Source: Vicingus serpentipes (GTDB taxonomy: Bacteria > Bacteroidota > Bacteroidia > Flavobacteriales_E > Vicingaceae). Taken from it: a stretch of DNA of 64,000 nt. Positions within the stretch are counted from its first letter, which is position 1. Each line of letters starts with the position of its first letter. Position numbers and translations under genes: made by a program. The notes under the pieces are model-generated. The model had not been told where the DNA came from and did no database searches. It saw only the letters and a program-made list of their open reading frames with translations. Positions 1-8,675 of this stretch are shown in pieces. The DNA lies in the NCBI RefSeq assembly GCF_007993035.1, contig NZ_VOOS01000002.1:310001-374000 (forward strand), read 5' to 3'.

Positions 1-157
1 GAATGGATTCTTTTTGAGCAGCAATTTTATTAGCTTCTATTAGTTTTTCTTTTAGTTCTTTTTCTGAAAAATCATCTATACGGTTAATATTATTCTTGTC
101 AGATTGACATGAAATCATAAAAAAAACCAATAGAATTAAAACCCAATTTTTTTTCAC
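1..157 (-). CDS. Lipoprotein, probably FKBP-type peptidyl-prolyl isomerase (GldI-like), 5' part only
   Basis: The first 52 codons of a minus-strand gene that runs off the left edge. It starts with GTG; the only nearby ATG overlaps it and hits TGA at once. The N-terminus is KKNWVLILLVFFMISC, a signal peptide with a lipobox ending at Cys, so the product should be a lipoprotein. The next residues are acidic and helical, with a stretch reading LIEANKIAAQKES. That resembles the region before the FKBP domain in GldI-type isomerases, which in Flavobacteria often lie just downstream of NrnA, as here. The gap to the nrnA stop is 5 nt, so the two are probably co-transcribed. The lipoprotein call is solid. 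The isomerase call is inference from context because the catalytic domain is outside the window. Confidence 0.5.
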   Translation of the reverse strand, partial: MKKNWVLILLVFFMISCQSDKNNINRIDDFSEKELKEKLIEANKIAAQKESI

Positions 158-162
158 ATTAA

Positions 163-1158
163 TTAATTTTTAAAGTTTTTTAATAACTCTTCGAATTTAG
201 CTATAGTATCCTCTAGCGATAAATCCGATTTTCCTCCTGCGGCATAAATGTGTCCACCACCTTGAAAATGAGTATTTGCAAATTCATTCACAAAAACATC
301 ATCTTTTGATCTAAAAGACATACTTATATCTTGTTCTTTTTCTGTTATTAATGCTGAAAATTTAATTCCATTAATAGATAATGGATAATTAACCAATCCT
401 TCCGTGTCTCCTTTTTGAAAATTAAATTCTTTAAGTTCCTTTTGTGATAAAGATATATATGCCGCATTATATTCTGGAAAAACCTTCATTTTTTCAGTTA
501 ACGCATAGCCTAACAATCTTAATCGCTTTTCAGAATATGTATCATAAACTTTTTCGTGAATTTTAGACCCATTAGCTCCTAATTCTAAAAAATGTGCAAT
601 AATTTGATGAGTTTTAGCAGTTGTTGAGGGGAATCTAAAAGAACCTGTATCTGTCATAATTCCACAATACAAACATTCTGAGATATCTTTTGTTAATGAA
701 TCAAGCTCACCTAATTGATCAATAAATTCATAAACCAACTGAGCTGTTGAACAGCAATTTGTATCAACGTAATAATGATTAGCAAATTCTTGAGGATTTT
801 GATGATGATCAATTACAATCTTACTAGCTTTTGAATCTCCAATGACCTCTCCTAATTCACCTATTCTACCTAAAGCATTATAATCTAGAGAAAATATTAA
901 ATCGGAATTATCGATATGATTAAAACCAATTTCTCTGTCTTTATCAAAATAAACTATCTCATCCGATAAAGACATCCATTTTAAAAAATCAGGAAAAGCA
1001 TCAGGAACAATTACAACCACTTTTTTTCCTTTATTTTTTAAAAAATGATATAGCCCTAAAGATGAACCTATCGCATCACCATCAGGAGATTTATGTGTTG
1101 TAATTACAATATAATTTGCTTGCTCTACCTCTTTCTTAATTTCTTCAAAATTCATCAT
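163..1158 (-). CDS. nrnA: DHH-family phosphoesterase, NrnA-like oligoribonuclease / PAP phosphatase
   Basis: 331 residues, the normal length for NrnA. The DHH domain shows SPDGDAIGSS near residue 25 and IVIDHHQNP near residue 117, the metal-ligand motifs of the family. The C-terminal DHHA1 domain ends with GGGHIYAAGG, the substrate-binding glycine motif. Family members degrade nano-RNAs and dephosphorylate 3'-phosphoadenosine 5'-phosphate in the cytoplasm. The start is the first of two adjacent ATG codons. Upstream lies a strong terminator for the preceding minus-strand operon, so this gene needs its own promoter in the short gap; none was obvious. The FKBP-like lipoprotein gene follows after 5 nt. 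Confidence 0.9.
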   Translation of the reverse strand: MMNFEEIKKEVEQANYIVITTHKSPDGDAIGSSLGLYHFLKNKGKKVVVIVPDAFPDFLKWMSLSDEIVYFDKDREIGFNHIDNSDLIFSLDYNALGRIGELGEVIGDSKASKIVIDHHQNPQEFANHYYVDTNCCSTAQLVYEFIDQLGELDSLTKDISECLYCGIMTDTGSFRFPSTTAKTHQIIAHFLELGANGSKIHEKVYDTYSEKRLRLLGYALTEKMKVFPEYNAAYISLSQKELKEFNFQKGDTEGLVNYPLSINGIKFSALITEKEQDISMSFRSKDDVFVNEFANTHFQGGGHIYAAGGKSDLSLEDTIAKFEELLKNFKN

Positions 1159-1175
1159 CTTATTCTTTTATAAGC

Positions 1176-1203
1176 AAAAAACCCCGCTAATTGCGGGGCT
1201 AAA
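1176..1203 (-). terminator. Rho-independent terminator of the 2849-1223 operon
   Basis: Perfect 6-bp GC stem CCCCGC/GCGGGG (1182-1187 with 1193-1198) around a 5-nt loop. On the minus strand it is followed by six T (1181-1176). It lies 20 nt after the stop of the secreted zinc-finger-like protein and before nrnA. Being one-sided in its T tract, it is directed at minus-strand transcription. Confidence 0.85.
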
Positions 1204-1222
1204 TTTAATATTTATTGTTGGA

Positions 1223-1927
1223 TTAAAATCCAGTACCGTAGAATCCTGTCTTAGGTGTAGTCATATGCTCAATTAAAATACCTACACAACCCATATCGCT
1301 TGATTTAACTAGTTTCCCTTTCCCTTTAGAAACACTAGACTTTCCAGAACCTCCTTCGTTAGGAATAGAAATTTCAAAAATTAGTCTTTGAGTAGTTTCA
1401 ACTGAAAATTCTAATTCAGTTGCTAAATTATCTTGAGTATTATCATACAATAAAGATTTTTGTTTTTCATAAACAATAGAAGTTTGTTTACTCGTAACTT
1501 CTTTCTGCTCTCCAGTTGCTACTTGACCAGAGCCATTACAATCATAACATACATCTCCATCACTAGTTCCTGAACCAGAACAAGCATCACAAGAAGCTAA
1601 AACATCTTCCATTTCCTTAGTCTCTGTTACTTTTTCTACCTTTACTTTTTTATTTTCATATACCTTAAATTCTAAACCTGAACCCAAATTTTCGTCCATA
1701 CATAAAGATATTCTATAATCCTGTCCTTTGTAAACAATTACACTCAACTCTGAAGTTTGCCCTTTTCCAAATAGAGCACTTTTTGATTGTCCATTTGGTT
1801 TATACATATCATTTTCAGAAGGCTCACAATAGCTATCGTGAAAATTATTACAATACTGGGCAAAAGACAATGACGGCAATGCTAAAATTGCTAAACCTAA
1901 AATTATTTTTTTATAAAAATGCTTCAT
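1223..1927 (-). CDS. Secreted protein with two DnaJ-like CxxCxGxG zinc-finger motifs
   Basis: 234 residues. The N-terminus is a signal peptide ending ALPSLSFAQ around residue 24, so the protein is exported. Residues 113-134 hold two CxxCxGxG motifs (C113/C116 and C127/C130), as in the DnaJ cysteine-rich domain, embedded in a charged, probably beta-rich sequence. Further Cys residues occur at about 26, 34 and 76. The rest has no family I recognise. The gene follows a lipoprotein gene with a 25-nt gap and ends at a strong terminator, so the two form an operon. The motif could bind zinc or form disulfides in the oxidising periplasm; the sequence does not decide. Function unknown. Confidence 0.75.
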   Translation of the reverse strand: MKHFYKKIILGLAILALPSLSFAQYCNNFHDSYCEPSENDMYKPNGQSKSALFGKGQTSELSVIVYKGQDYRISLCMDENLGSGLEFKVYENKKVKVEKVTETKEMEDVLASCDACSGSGTSDGDVCYDCNGSGQVATGEQKEVTSKQTSIVYEKQKSLLYDNTQDNLATELEFSVETTQRLIFEISIPNEGGSGKSSVSKGKGKLVKSSDMGCVGILIEHMTTPKTGFYGTGF

Positions 1928-1952
1928 CTTAATTTTATTTTTTTTAGCTTTC

Positions 1953-2849
1953 TTAAGCTTCTGTTTTAACTATATTGTTTCTTACTTCACTAATTTTTGC
2001 TTTAAGCATTTCAAACTGCTCTTTAGTTATTTTTATCGAGCTTCCTCCACCTAAAACCATTTTACCACCTTCTTTTTTCTTTAAAGAAATTCCAGCACCA
2101 GAATCTACCTCGTCTAATTTAGCAAAAGCTTCCTCTAACTCCATAAAAGTACCTAAGACTTCTTTAACATCAGCATTTGAAGAATATTTATCTAAATAAG
2201 CGATTAAATTATCTAAAGTTAATTTTTGATCAGCCAATCTTTCTACTGCAGCTTTATCTTTATCGTAATTAATTGAATTAGCAGCAATATAAACAGTTTC
2301 TAACCACCCTGCAGAAGCAACTAAACCTAACTTATCTCCTTGTTCATTTTGCTCTAAATAATCAACAACTGAAAAGTAAGATGTATTAGTAATTGCAACT
2401 AGTGAATCAGCATTATCTAAATTGTTTTGAATTCTTTCAACTAAAGCTTTATCAAAAGCTGAAGACAATCCAATTTGATCTCCTAATTTTTGGATACTAC
2501 CAAAATATTTAATTGATTCTTGATATTCTTCAAAAGCAGCAGTATAAGCTAAATCAGCTGAATAAATACCAAAGTTTAAAGCTTGACTTTTCGGATCATT
2601 ATAACTAGTTGCGTTTTGTATTGGGTTTAACGAAGCTGAATTATATTTTAATCCACTTTCTTTAATAAACGCAAACATCTCATCTGGAGAAGGAATTTGA
2701 TAATAACTTTTATTTTGTTCTTCCTCAACTACTTCTTCAACAACTTCAACAACTTCTTCAGTTGGTTTCGGATCATCTGAACATGAAGTTAGAAGTGATA
2801 CAGGAAAGCCTATTATTAAAGCTAATACTAGTTTTGTTTGTTTCTTCAT
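1953..2849 (-). CDS. Lipoprotein of unknown function
   Basis: 298 residues. The signal peptide ends in SLLTSC with Cys23 as the lipid-attachment site. A low-complexity acidic linker rich in E and V (about residues 30-46) follows. The body is mostly alpha-helical: a first part around YYQIPSPDEMFAFIKESG and a long set of amphipathic helices to the end. The last third carries a glycine-rich turn, GGKMVLGGGS. I do not recognise a family; related-looking lipoproteins are common in Bacteroidota. It is the first gene of a two-gene operon and has a consensus promoter 23 nt upstream. Confidence 0.75.
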   Translation of the reverse strand: MKKQTKLVLALIIGFPVSLLTSCSDDPKPTEEVVEVVEEVVEEEQNKSYYQIPSPDEMFAFIKESGLKYNSASLNPIQNATSYNDPKSQALNFGIYSADLAYTAAFEEYQESIKYFGSIQKLGDQIGLSSAFDKALVERIQNNLDNADSLVAITNTSYFSVVDYLEQNEQGDKLGLVASAGWLETVYIAANSINYDKDKAAVERLADQKLTLDNLIAYLDKYSSNADVKEVLGTFMELEEAFAKLDEVDSGAGISLKKKEGGKMVLGGGSSIKITKEQFEMLKAKISEVRNNIVKTEA

Positions 2850-2871
2850 TATTTTAAAAATTTTCTTTAGC

Positions 2872-2902
2872 CAAAAATATAAATATTTTATATTAAACTC
2901 AA
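2872..2902 (-). promoter_or_regulatory. Bacteroidota-type promoter for the lipoprotein operon
   Basis: On the minus strand, TTG (2902-2900) is followed after 20 nt by TATTTTTG (2879-2872), matching the TTG-N19/20-TAnnTTTG consensus of the primary sigma factor in this phylum. The start codon at 2849 lies 22 nt beyond the -7 element, leaving a short leader. Confidence 0.65.
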
Positions 2903-2970
2903 TTATAATTCAATTAATTCAGCAAGATAATAAAAGTATTTTTATTCCTAAAGAATAACTCTAATCATCT

Positions 2971-4410
2971 TTACTTTTTAGAAATTAAAAATAGTCCTGC
3001 AAATGTAATTAGTCCATTCACAATTAATATTTCAAAATTAAATTGATATCCATTAAACAACTCAACACTATAGATGTTTAATAAATAACTGATAATTGGA
3101 GATAAAAGACAAACAATTGGAACAAACTTATCTTTAACGCTTTTTTTGGTAAATAAACCAAAAGCATAAAGCCCTAACAATGGACCATAAGTATAACCTG
3201 CAGCTTTAAAAAGCGAACTAATTACACTCTCATCACTAATTAAGTTAAACAACAATATAACCAAAAACAACACAAACGAAATAGTAAGGTGTGTCTGCTT
3301 TCTAAGTTTAATCCTAGTCTTTTCTTCTTTATTTTCAATATCTAAAAAATCTACACAAACAGAAGTAGTCAAGGAAGTTAACGCAGAATCAGCACTTGAA
3401 TAAGCTGCAGCAATTAACCCTAGAATAAAAAAGATACTTGCAACTAAGTTCAAATGTTCGGATGCTATTAAAGGAAATAAATTATCTGTTCTTTCTGGCA
3501 CAGCAATGCCCAATTTATTTGCATAAATAAATAAAAGTGCACCTAGAACTAAAAAGGCAAGATTTACAAAAATTAAAACAACACTAAAAGAATACATATT
3601 CTTCTTTGCTTCTCCAATGTTTTTACAAGTTAAGTTTTTTTGCATCATATCTTGATCTAGCCCTGTCATTACAATAGTAATAAACATTCCACTCAAAAAC
3701 TGTTTTATAAAATGTCGTTTATCATTCCAATCATCAAAAAAGAAAATCTGAGAATAATCGCTGTTTTCAACTTCAGAAATTAATTCCGAAAAACCTAAGC
3801 CCAACCTACTACTAATAATATAAATAGTTATTCCAACAGCTATTAACATAAATAGTGTTTGAAGCGTATCGGTCCATACAATTGTTTTAATTCCTCCTTT
3901 AAAAGTGTACAACCAAATCAATAAAATTGTAAAAGCAACTGTTACAAAAAAAGGCACTCCCCACTGATTAAAAACCAACAGCTGAAGCACATTTGCTACT
4001 AAAAACAAACGAAAAGATGCTCCTATAACTCTAGAAAGCAGAAAAAATGAAGCTCCTGTTTTGTATGAATACTGACCAAAGCGAGAACCCAAATATGAAT
4101 ATATTGAGACCAAGTTTAATCGATAATACAAAGGCATTAAAACTTGAGCAATAACTATATAACCAAAAAAGTAGCCCAACACCACTTGCATATATGAAAA
4201 TTGACTAGCTCCTACCCAACCAGGAACTGAAATAAATGTAACCCCAGATAATGAAGCCCCTATCATACCGAAAGCAACCAAATACCATGGCGATTGATTT
4301 TTGCCACTAAAAAAATCAGCGTTATCTGCTTTTTTTGATGTAAAGTGAGAAACCACCATTAACATCAAAAAATAGATTAAAATTAACCCAACAATTAAAT
4401 AAGGATTCAT
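2971..4410 (-). CDS. Sodium:solute symporter (SSS family)
   Basis: 479 residues with about 13 hydrophobic helices. The N-terminal part has the SSS pattern: a first helix, a SKKADNADFFSGKN linker, then WYLVAFGMIGASLSGVTFISVPGWV. Further on, KGGIKTIVWTDTLQTLFML matches the SSS helix-5/6 region and GLIAAAYSSADSALTSLTTS matches the Na2-site helix. It should import an organic solute with Na+ across the inner membrane; the substrate cannot be read. It is divergent from recR with 95 nt between them. Bacteroidota SSS proteins of this branch are often annotated only as symporters, and I see nothing more specific. Confidence 0.88.
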   Translation of the reverse strand: MNPYLIVGLILIYFLMLMVVSHFTSKKADNADFFSGKNQSPWYLVAFGMIGASLSGVTFISVPGWVGASQFSYMQVVLGYFFGYIVIAQVLMPLYYRLNLVSIYSYLGSRFGQYSYKTGASFFLLSRVIGASFRLFLVANVLQLLVFNQWGVPFFVTVAFTILLIWLYTFKGGIKTIVWTDTLQTLFMLIAVGITIYIISSRLGLGFSELISEVENSDYSQIFFFDDWNDKRHFIKQFLSGMFITIVMTGLDQDMMQKNLTCKNIGEAKKNMYSFSVVLIFVNLAFLVLGALLFIYANKLGIAVPERTDNLFPLIASEHLNLVASIFFILGLIAAAYSSADSALTSLTTSVCVDFLDIENKEEKTRIKLRKQTHLTISFVLFLVILLFNLISDESVISSLFKAAGYTYGPLLGLYAFGLFTKKSVKDKFVPIVCLLSPIISYLLNIYSVELFNGYQFNFEILIVNGLITFAGLFLISKK

Positions 4411-4505
4411 AGTTTGTTTATAAATTGTATAACAAAAATGCCCTCTTTTTCTTTATTTTGAGTTCTAAGATTGTATTTTTGATAACATTAAATTGTTGAC
4501 AGCAA

Positions 4506-5123
4506 ATGCAAATTTCATCTTCTTCTTTTCATAATGCAGTAGATCAGCTATCATCCTTACCCGGAATTGGCAAAAAAACTGCTTTACGTCTTGTTTTACA
4601 CCTACTTAATAAAAACGGAAAAGAAATTCATGATTTTGGAGCTGCATTTACTGATTTAGCAGAGCACATTAATTATTGTAAAAATTGTTTCTACATTTCA
4701 GAAACTGAAACTTGCTCCATTTGCAGCAATGAAAATCGTTCGGAAAATATTATTTGCGTTGTAGAAACTGCTTTAGATGTAATTGCAATAGAAAACACAA
4801 ATCAATATAAAGGCAAATATCATGTTTTAGGAGGAATAATTTCTCCAATGGAAGGAATTGGACCTAGTGACATTAAGGTGAATGAGTTAATTGAACGTGT
4901 TAAATCTCAAGGTACTGAAGAATTAATAATGGCATTAAGCACAACTATGGAGGGGGACGCCACTAATTTTTACATCTATAAAAAATTAAAAGATTTAAAC
5001 ATAAAAGTTTCTACTATAGCTCGAGGAATTGGTATTGGAGATGAACTTGAATATACTGACGAATTAACTCTTGGCCGTTCTATTTTAAATCGTATTCCAT
5101 TCGAGAACACTTTAACATTATAA
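4506..5123 (+). CDS. recR: Recombination mediator protein RecR
   Basis: 205 residues, standard length. The order is typical: an N-terminal helix-hairpin-helix with LPGIGKKTALRLVLHLL (18-34), a four-Cys zinc finger (C58, C61, C70, C73), then a Toprim domain beginning IICVVETALDVIAIE. Next comes the YHVLGGIISPMEGIGP segment conserved in RecR, and the C-terminal GDELEYTDELTLGRSI. RecR acts with RecO and RecF to load RecA on gapped DNA. The glycosyltransferase gene starts 3 nt after its stop. A TAnnTTTG-like element (TATTTTTG, 4474-4481) lies 25 nt upstream of the ATG, but no well-spaced TTG accompanies it. Confidence 0.95.
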   Translation: MQISSSSFHNAVDQLSSLPGIGKKTALRLVLHLLNKNGKEIHDFGAAFTDLAEHINYCKNCFYISETETCSICSNENRSENIICVVETALDVIAIENTNQYKGKYHVLGGIISPMEGIGPSDIKVNELIERVKSQGTEELIMALSTTMEGDATNFYIYKKLKDLNIKVSTIARGIGIGDELEYTDELTLGRSILNRIPFENTLTL

Positions 5124-5126
5124 ATC

Positions 5127-6692
5127 TTGAAACTATCCATCATCATAGTAAATTATAATGTAAAAAACTTTTTAGATCAATGCCTTAACTCTGTTTTTAA
5201 AGGCATTACAAAAATTGAAGCCGAAGTCTTTGTTGTAGATAATATTTCAACTGACGGTTCAGTTGAAATGGTTCAAAAGAAATACCCTTCAGTCAAGTTA
5301 ATTGCCAATGAAAAAAATGTAGGATTTTCTATTGCTAATAACCAAGCAATAAAAATAGCTAAAGGAGAATATATTTTATTACTTAACCCCGACACTGTTG
5401 TAGAAGAAGATACATTTGAAAAATGCATTCAGTTTTCTGACAACCAAACAGAACTTGGAGGGCTAGGCGTTAAAATGATTGATGGAAATGGTATTTTCTT
5501 ACCCGAATCAAAAAGAGGACTTCCTACACCTAGTGTTTCTTTTTATAAAATATTTGGATTGTCGAGCTTATTTCCTAAATCTAAAAAATTTGCAAAATAT
5601 CATTTAGGCTATTTAAATGAAGATGAAACCAACGAAATAGAAATACTGTCTGGAGCATATATGTGGATGAGAAAAAGTGTCTTAGATGAAATTGGGTATT
5701 TAGATGAAGGCTTTTTTATGTACGGAGAAGACATTGATCTATCCTACAGAATAATTCAAGCCGGCTATAAAAATTATTATTTTCCTAAGACTAAAATCAT
5801 ACACTACAAAGGCGAAAGCACGAAAAAAGGAAGTATCAACTATGTTTTTGTGTTTTACAACGCTATGATTATATTCTCAAAAAAACACTTTACAAAAAAT
5901 GCAAAAGCTTTTTCATTTTTTATAAATATTGCCATATACCTCAGGGCTGCTCTTGCTTTAATTGTTCGTTTTATAAATTATTTTAAGTTGCCACTTATTG
6001 ATACTGGTTTTATATTATTAATTCTAGTCTTATTAAATTTTTTAAAACCTTATTTAGGCTTTCCAAATCAAATTGAAATAAATAATGAATATGGTTTACT
6101 AAACGTTCTACTTGTTGTTATGTCTTTTATTACGGGACAGGCAATTTTAAAAGGTTACACACAAACCGTTAGAATAAACAGAACTTTATGGGGAATGGTT
6201 TTAGGAACCGTGCTTTTAGTTGGAGTAAATGCTATTTTTCCAAAAGAATATTCATTTTCTAATAAATTCTTAATCAGCATCTTATCTGGTATAATATTCA
6301 TCATTCCTTCAACTCGATTCACACTAAATTATTTTAACAAATTAAAACTTAGAAAAAATAATAACAAGAGTATAATAGTTACTGGAGATAAACCCTTTAT
6401 TGAAAAAATAAGCAATTTAGTAGAAAAACAACAGACTATTTCTGAGTTATTAAAAATTAACCCCTCAAATAATTGCTCTACAGAAGATGAAGATTTTTTT
6501 ATTGGAAAAAAATATCAACTAAAAGATATTGCTCAAATTTACAACACTAGCGAAGTGATATTTTCTTCAAACAACATGACTTACAAGGATATAATTGAAG
6601 AAATGTCTCAACCTAAAAACAAATACATAGACTATAAAATATCACTTAGAAACGAACTCTTAATTGGAGGAAGTACAGTTGAAAAAATATAA
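5127..6692 (+). CDS. Family 2 glycosyltransferase with membrane and C-terminal Rossmann-like parts
   Basis: 521 residues from a TTG start that gives the usual MKLSIIIVNYN opening. The GT-A domain spans about 1-260, with LLLNPDTVVEE as the DxD-like region and FFMYGEDIDLSYRI as the acceptor-side motif. Three to five hydrophobic helices follow (about 265-410). The last 110 residues (KSIIVTGDKPFIEKI onward) look like a Rossmann-type fold. The enzyme probably adds sugars to a lipid-linked or cell-wall glycan at the inner membrane. It sits 3 nt behind recR and 4 nt before a beta-barrel gene. GT2 membership is clear; substrate and the role of the tail are unknown. Confidence 0.85.
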   Translation: MKLSIIIVNYNVKNFLDQCLNSVFKGITKIEAEVFVVDNISTDGSVEMVQKKYPSVKLIANEKNVGFSIANNQAIKIAKGEYILLLNPDTVVEEDTFEKCIQFSDNQTELGGLGVKMIDGNGIFLPESKRGLPTPSVSFYKIFGLSSLFPKSKKFAKYHLGYLNEDETNEIEILSGAYMWMRKSVLDEIGYLDEGFFMYGEDIDLSYRIIQAGYKNYYFPKTKIIHYKGESTKKGSINYVFVFYNAMIIFSKKHFTKNAKAFSFFINIAIYLRAALALIVRFINYFKLPLIDTGFILLILVLLNFLKPYLGFPNQIEINNEYGLLNVLLVVMSFITGQAILKGYTQTVRINRTLWGMVLGTVLLVGVNAIFPKEYSFSNKFLISILSGIIFIIPSTRFTLNYFNKLKLRKNNNKSIIVTGDKPFIEKISNLVEKQQTISELLKINPSNNCSTEDEDFFIGKKYQLKDIAQIYNTSEVIFSSNNMTYKDIIEEMSQPKNKYIDYKISLRNELLIGGSTVEKI

Positions 6693-6696
6693 ACTC

Positions 6697-7512
6697 ATGA
6701 AAAACTTAAAACTAATACTAACAACCACAATTCTTATTCTAACAAACAATTTTTTTGCACAAAAAATTTCTTTAGGACCAGAAGTTGGAATAAATTTAAT
6801 CCCAACTGAAAAAACAGATATTGGAAGCAACTACCAATTAGGTTTTCATCTTGGCGCTCAAATAAAATATCACTTTTCAGAAAGTTTTAGCTTAAGTTCT
6901 GGATTGTATGCTACTCAAAAAAAGAAACTTTACTCTTCAATTGATACCACAACTACACCCGACCCACTTGGAGGACTAATAGGTGGACTTGGCGGACTAG
7001 GTGGTGGAACTACAAACAATGAAGCTAATGTTTACACTACTACTACAGGAATTGTTACCGAATTATATCTTCAAATACCAATTTTAGCTAATTATGAAAT
7101 TGCTAATATTAATTTTTATGCTGGACCTTATGCTGGTCTTTTATTAAGTGCTACACGAAAAGAAAAATACAATGTTGAATCAACTGCTACAGATGTATCA
7201 TCATTTCTTCCTTCTGGCTTTGGTGCTTTAGGTAACTTATTACAACCTTCAAATAATGAACCTGAACCATCAACTACTAAGTCAAAAGAAGGCTTAGCGA
7301 CAATTGATTTTGGCGCAACAGCTGGAATTGGATATAGAGTTGACAAACTAAACTTCAACCTTTTTTATTCAATGGGTTTTTTAGATTATAGAAAAGATAA
7401 AGGCAATGAAAGTATTGATACACATAATTCAGTTCAATTTTCCATTGCTTATTTATTCAACATTGGAGGAAGTAAAGGTCTCAAAAACAGGTATGATTTA
7501 GATATTGAATAA
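6697..7512 (+). CDS. PorT-like outer-membrane beta-barrel protein
   Basis: 271 residues when started at the ATG at 6697, which gives a clean signal peptide, MKNLKLILTTTILILTNNFFAQ. An upstream in-frame ATG at 6664 would overlap the glycosyltransferase and spoil the signal peptide. The mature part alternates polar and hydrophobic residues as in an 8- to 10-strand barrel (PorT/OMP_b-brl_2 type): GPEVGINL near the start, then LSSGLYATQKKK, and a final strand VQFSIAYLFNIGG. Two glycine- or proline-rich insertions (GGLIGGLGGLGGG, about residue 92; and about 175-200) look like loops. Probable outer-membrane protein; its specific role is not visible. Confidence 0.8.
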   Translation: MKNLKLILTTTILILTNNFFAQKISLGPEVGINLIPTEKTDIGSNYQLGFHLGAQIKYHFSESFSLSSGLYATQKKKLYSSIDTTTTPDPLGGLIGGLGGLGGGTTNNEANVYTTTTGIVTELYLQIPILANYEIANINFYAGPYAGLLLSATRKEKYNVESTATDVSSFLPSGFGALGNLLQPSNNEPEPSTTKSKEGLATIDFGATAGIGYRVDKLNFNLFYSMGFLDYRKDKGNESIDTHNSVQFSIAYLFNIGGSKGLKNRYDLDIE

Positions 7513-7549
7513 TTCCAGCTATTATTTTTTATCAACCTAATATTTGTGC

Positions 7550-7557
7550 TACATTTG
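7550..7557 (+). promoter_or_regulatory. -7 element of the serine operon promoter
   Basis: TACATTTG matches TAnnTTTG exactly and lies 32 nt before the serC ATG in the 77-nt gap after the beta-barrel gene. The expected -33 region is T-rich but has no clear TTG, so this is a partial match. Confidence 0.45.
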
Positions 7558-7589
7558 TACTCTAATTTTAATCTTTAAAGTGTACAAAC

Positions 7590-8663
7590 ATGTCAAAAGT
7601 TCACAATTTTAGTGCTGGTCCTTGCATCTTACCTCAAGAGGTGTTAAAACAAGCTTCAGAAGCTGTAATTAATTTCAACAATTTAAATCTTTCACTATTA
7701 GAAATTTCTCATAGAAGTAAAGATTTTATTGAAGTAATGGAAAATGCAAGAAACTTAGTAAGAGAGTTATTAAATGTTCCTGACAATTATGAAGTATTAT
7801 TTTTACAAGGTGGAGCAAGTTTAGGTTTTTTAACTGCTGCTTACAATTTTATGAAAATTGATGGTTCTGCTGCTTATTTAAATACTGGAACTTGGGCTAA
7901 CAAAGCTTTAAAAGAAGCTAAATTATTAGGCGGAGTATTAGAGGTTGCTTCTTCTAAAGATAAAAACTACAATTACATACCTAAAAACTATCAAATACCA
8001 GGTAATGCTGATTATCTTCACATTACTACAAATAATACCATTTTTGGAACTCAACTTAAAAAAACACCAATCAGCCGTATTCCAATTATTGCTGATATGT
8101 CTTCTGATATTTTTAGCAAAAAAATAAATGTAAGTGATTATGATTTAATTTATGCTGGAGCTCAAAAAAATATGGGACCAGCTGGAACAACACTTTATAT
8201 TGTTAAGAAAAGTGCTTTAGGAAAAACTGGTAGAACAATACCTTCTATGTTAGATTTAGAAGTTCACATCAGTAAAGACTCTATGTTCAACACCCCTCCT
8301 GTTTATCCAATTTATGTTTCAATGCTAACCTTACAATGGTTAAAAAATAATGGTGGTGTTGAATGGATTGAAGGTATTAACCAACAAAAAGCAGACTTAT
8401 TGTACAATGAAATCGACAACAACCCTTTATTTAAAGGTACTGCAGAAGTTGATAGTAGAAGTAACATGAATGCTACTTTTGTTTTAACGAACGACGATTT
8501 AAAAGATGAATTTGATAGCATGTGGCAAGCTGCTAATATTAGTGGAATAAAAGGTCATAGAGATGTAGGAGGCTACAGAGCATCAATGTACAATGCTTTA
8601 CCATTAGAAAGTGTTCAAGCACTTGTTGACGTAATGAAAGAATTAGCAAAAAAACATTCTTAA
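7590..8663 (+). CDS. serC: Phosphoserine aminotransferase
   Basis: 357 residues, standard SerC length. The opening MSKVHNFSAGPCILP is diagnostic. The PLP lysine is K193 in YAGAQKNMGPAG. Other landmarks are FLQGGASLGF in the cofactor-phosphate region and GHRDVGGYRASMYNA near the end, which contacts the substrate phosphate. It converts 3-phosphohydroxypyruvate and glutamate to phosphoserine, the second step of serine synthesis; in many bacteria it also serves pyridoxal phosphate synthesis. It heads a tight four-gene operon: serA follows after 12 nt, then the DUF1015 gene (1-nt overlap) and a YggS-type gene. Confidence 0.97.
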   Translation: MSKVHNFSAGPCILPQEVLKQASEAVINFNNLNLSLLEISHRSKDFIEVMENARNLVRELLNVPDNYEVLFLQGGASLGFLTAAYNFMKIDGSAAYLNTGTWANKALKEAKLLGGVLEVASSKDKNYNYIPKNYQIPGNADYLHITTNNTIFGTQLKKTPISRIPIIADMSSDIFSKKINVSDYDLIYAGAQKNMGPAGTTLYIVKKSALGKTGRTIPSMLDLEVHISKDSMFNTPPVYPIYVSMLTLQWLKNNGGVEWIEGINQQKADLLYNEIDNNPLFKGTAEVDSRSNMNATFVLTNDDLKDEFDSMWQAANISGIKGHRDVGGYRASMYNALPLESVQALVDVMKELAKKHS

Positions 8664-8675
8664 AAAAGATATTAA

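Noticed and set aside
4450-4500. Third Fur-like palindrome near recR
   Set aside because: Only a half-site resembling TTCTAAGA is present; no matching second arm.
6664-6696. Upstream ATG for the beta-barrel gene
   Set aside because: It overlaps the end of the glycosyltransferase gene and adds a charged stretch before an excellent signal peptide that starts at 6697.
7945-8127. 60-codon plus-strand frame within serC
   Set aside because: Alternative frame of a clearly conserved gene; hydrophobic composition is a frame artefact.
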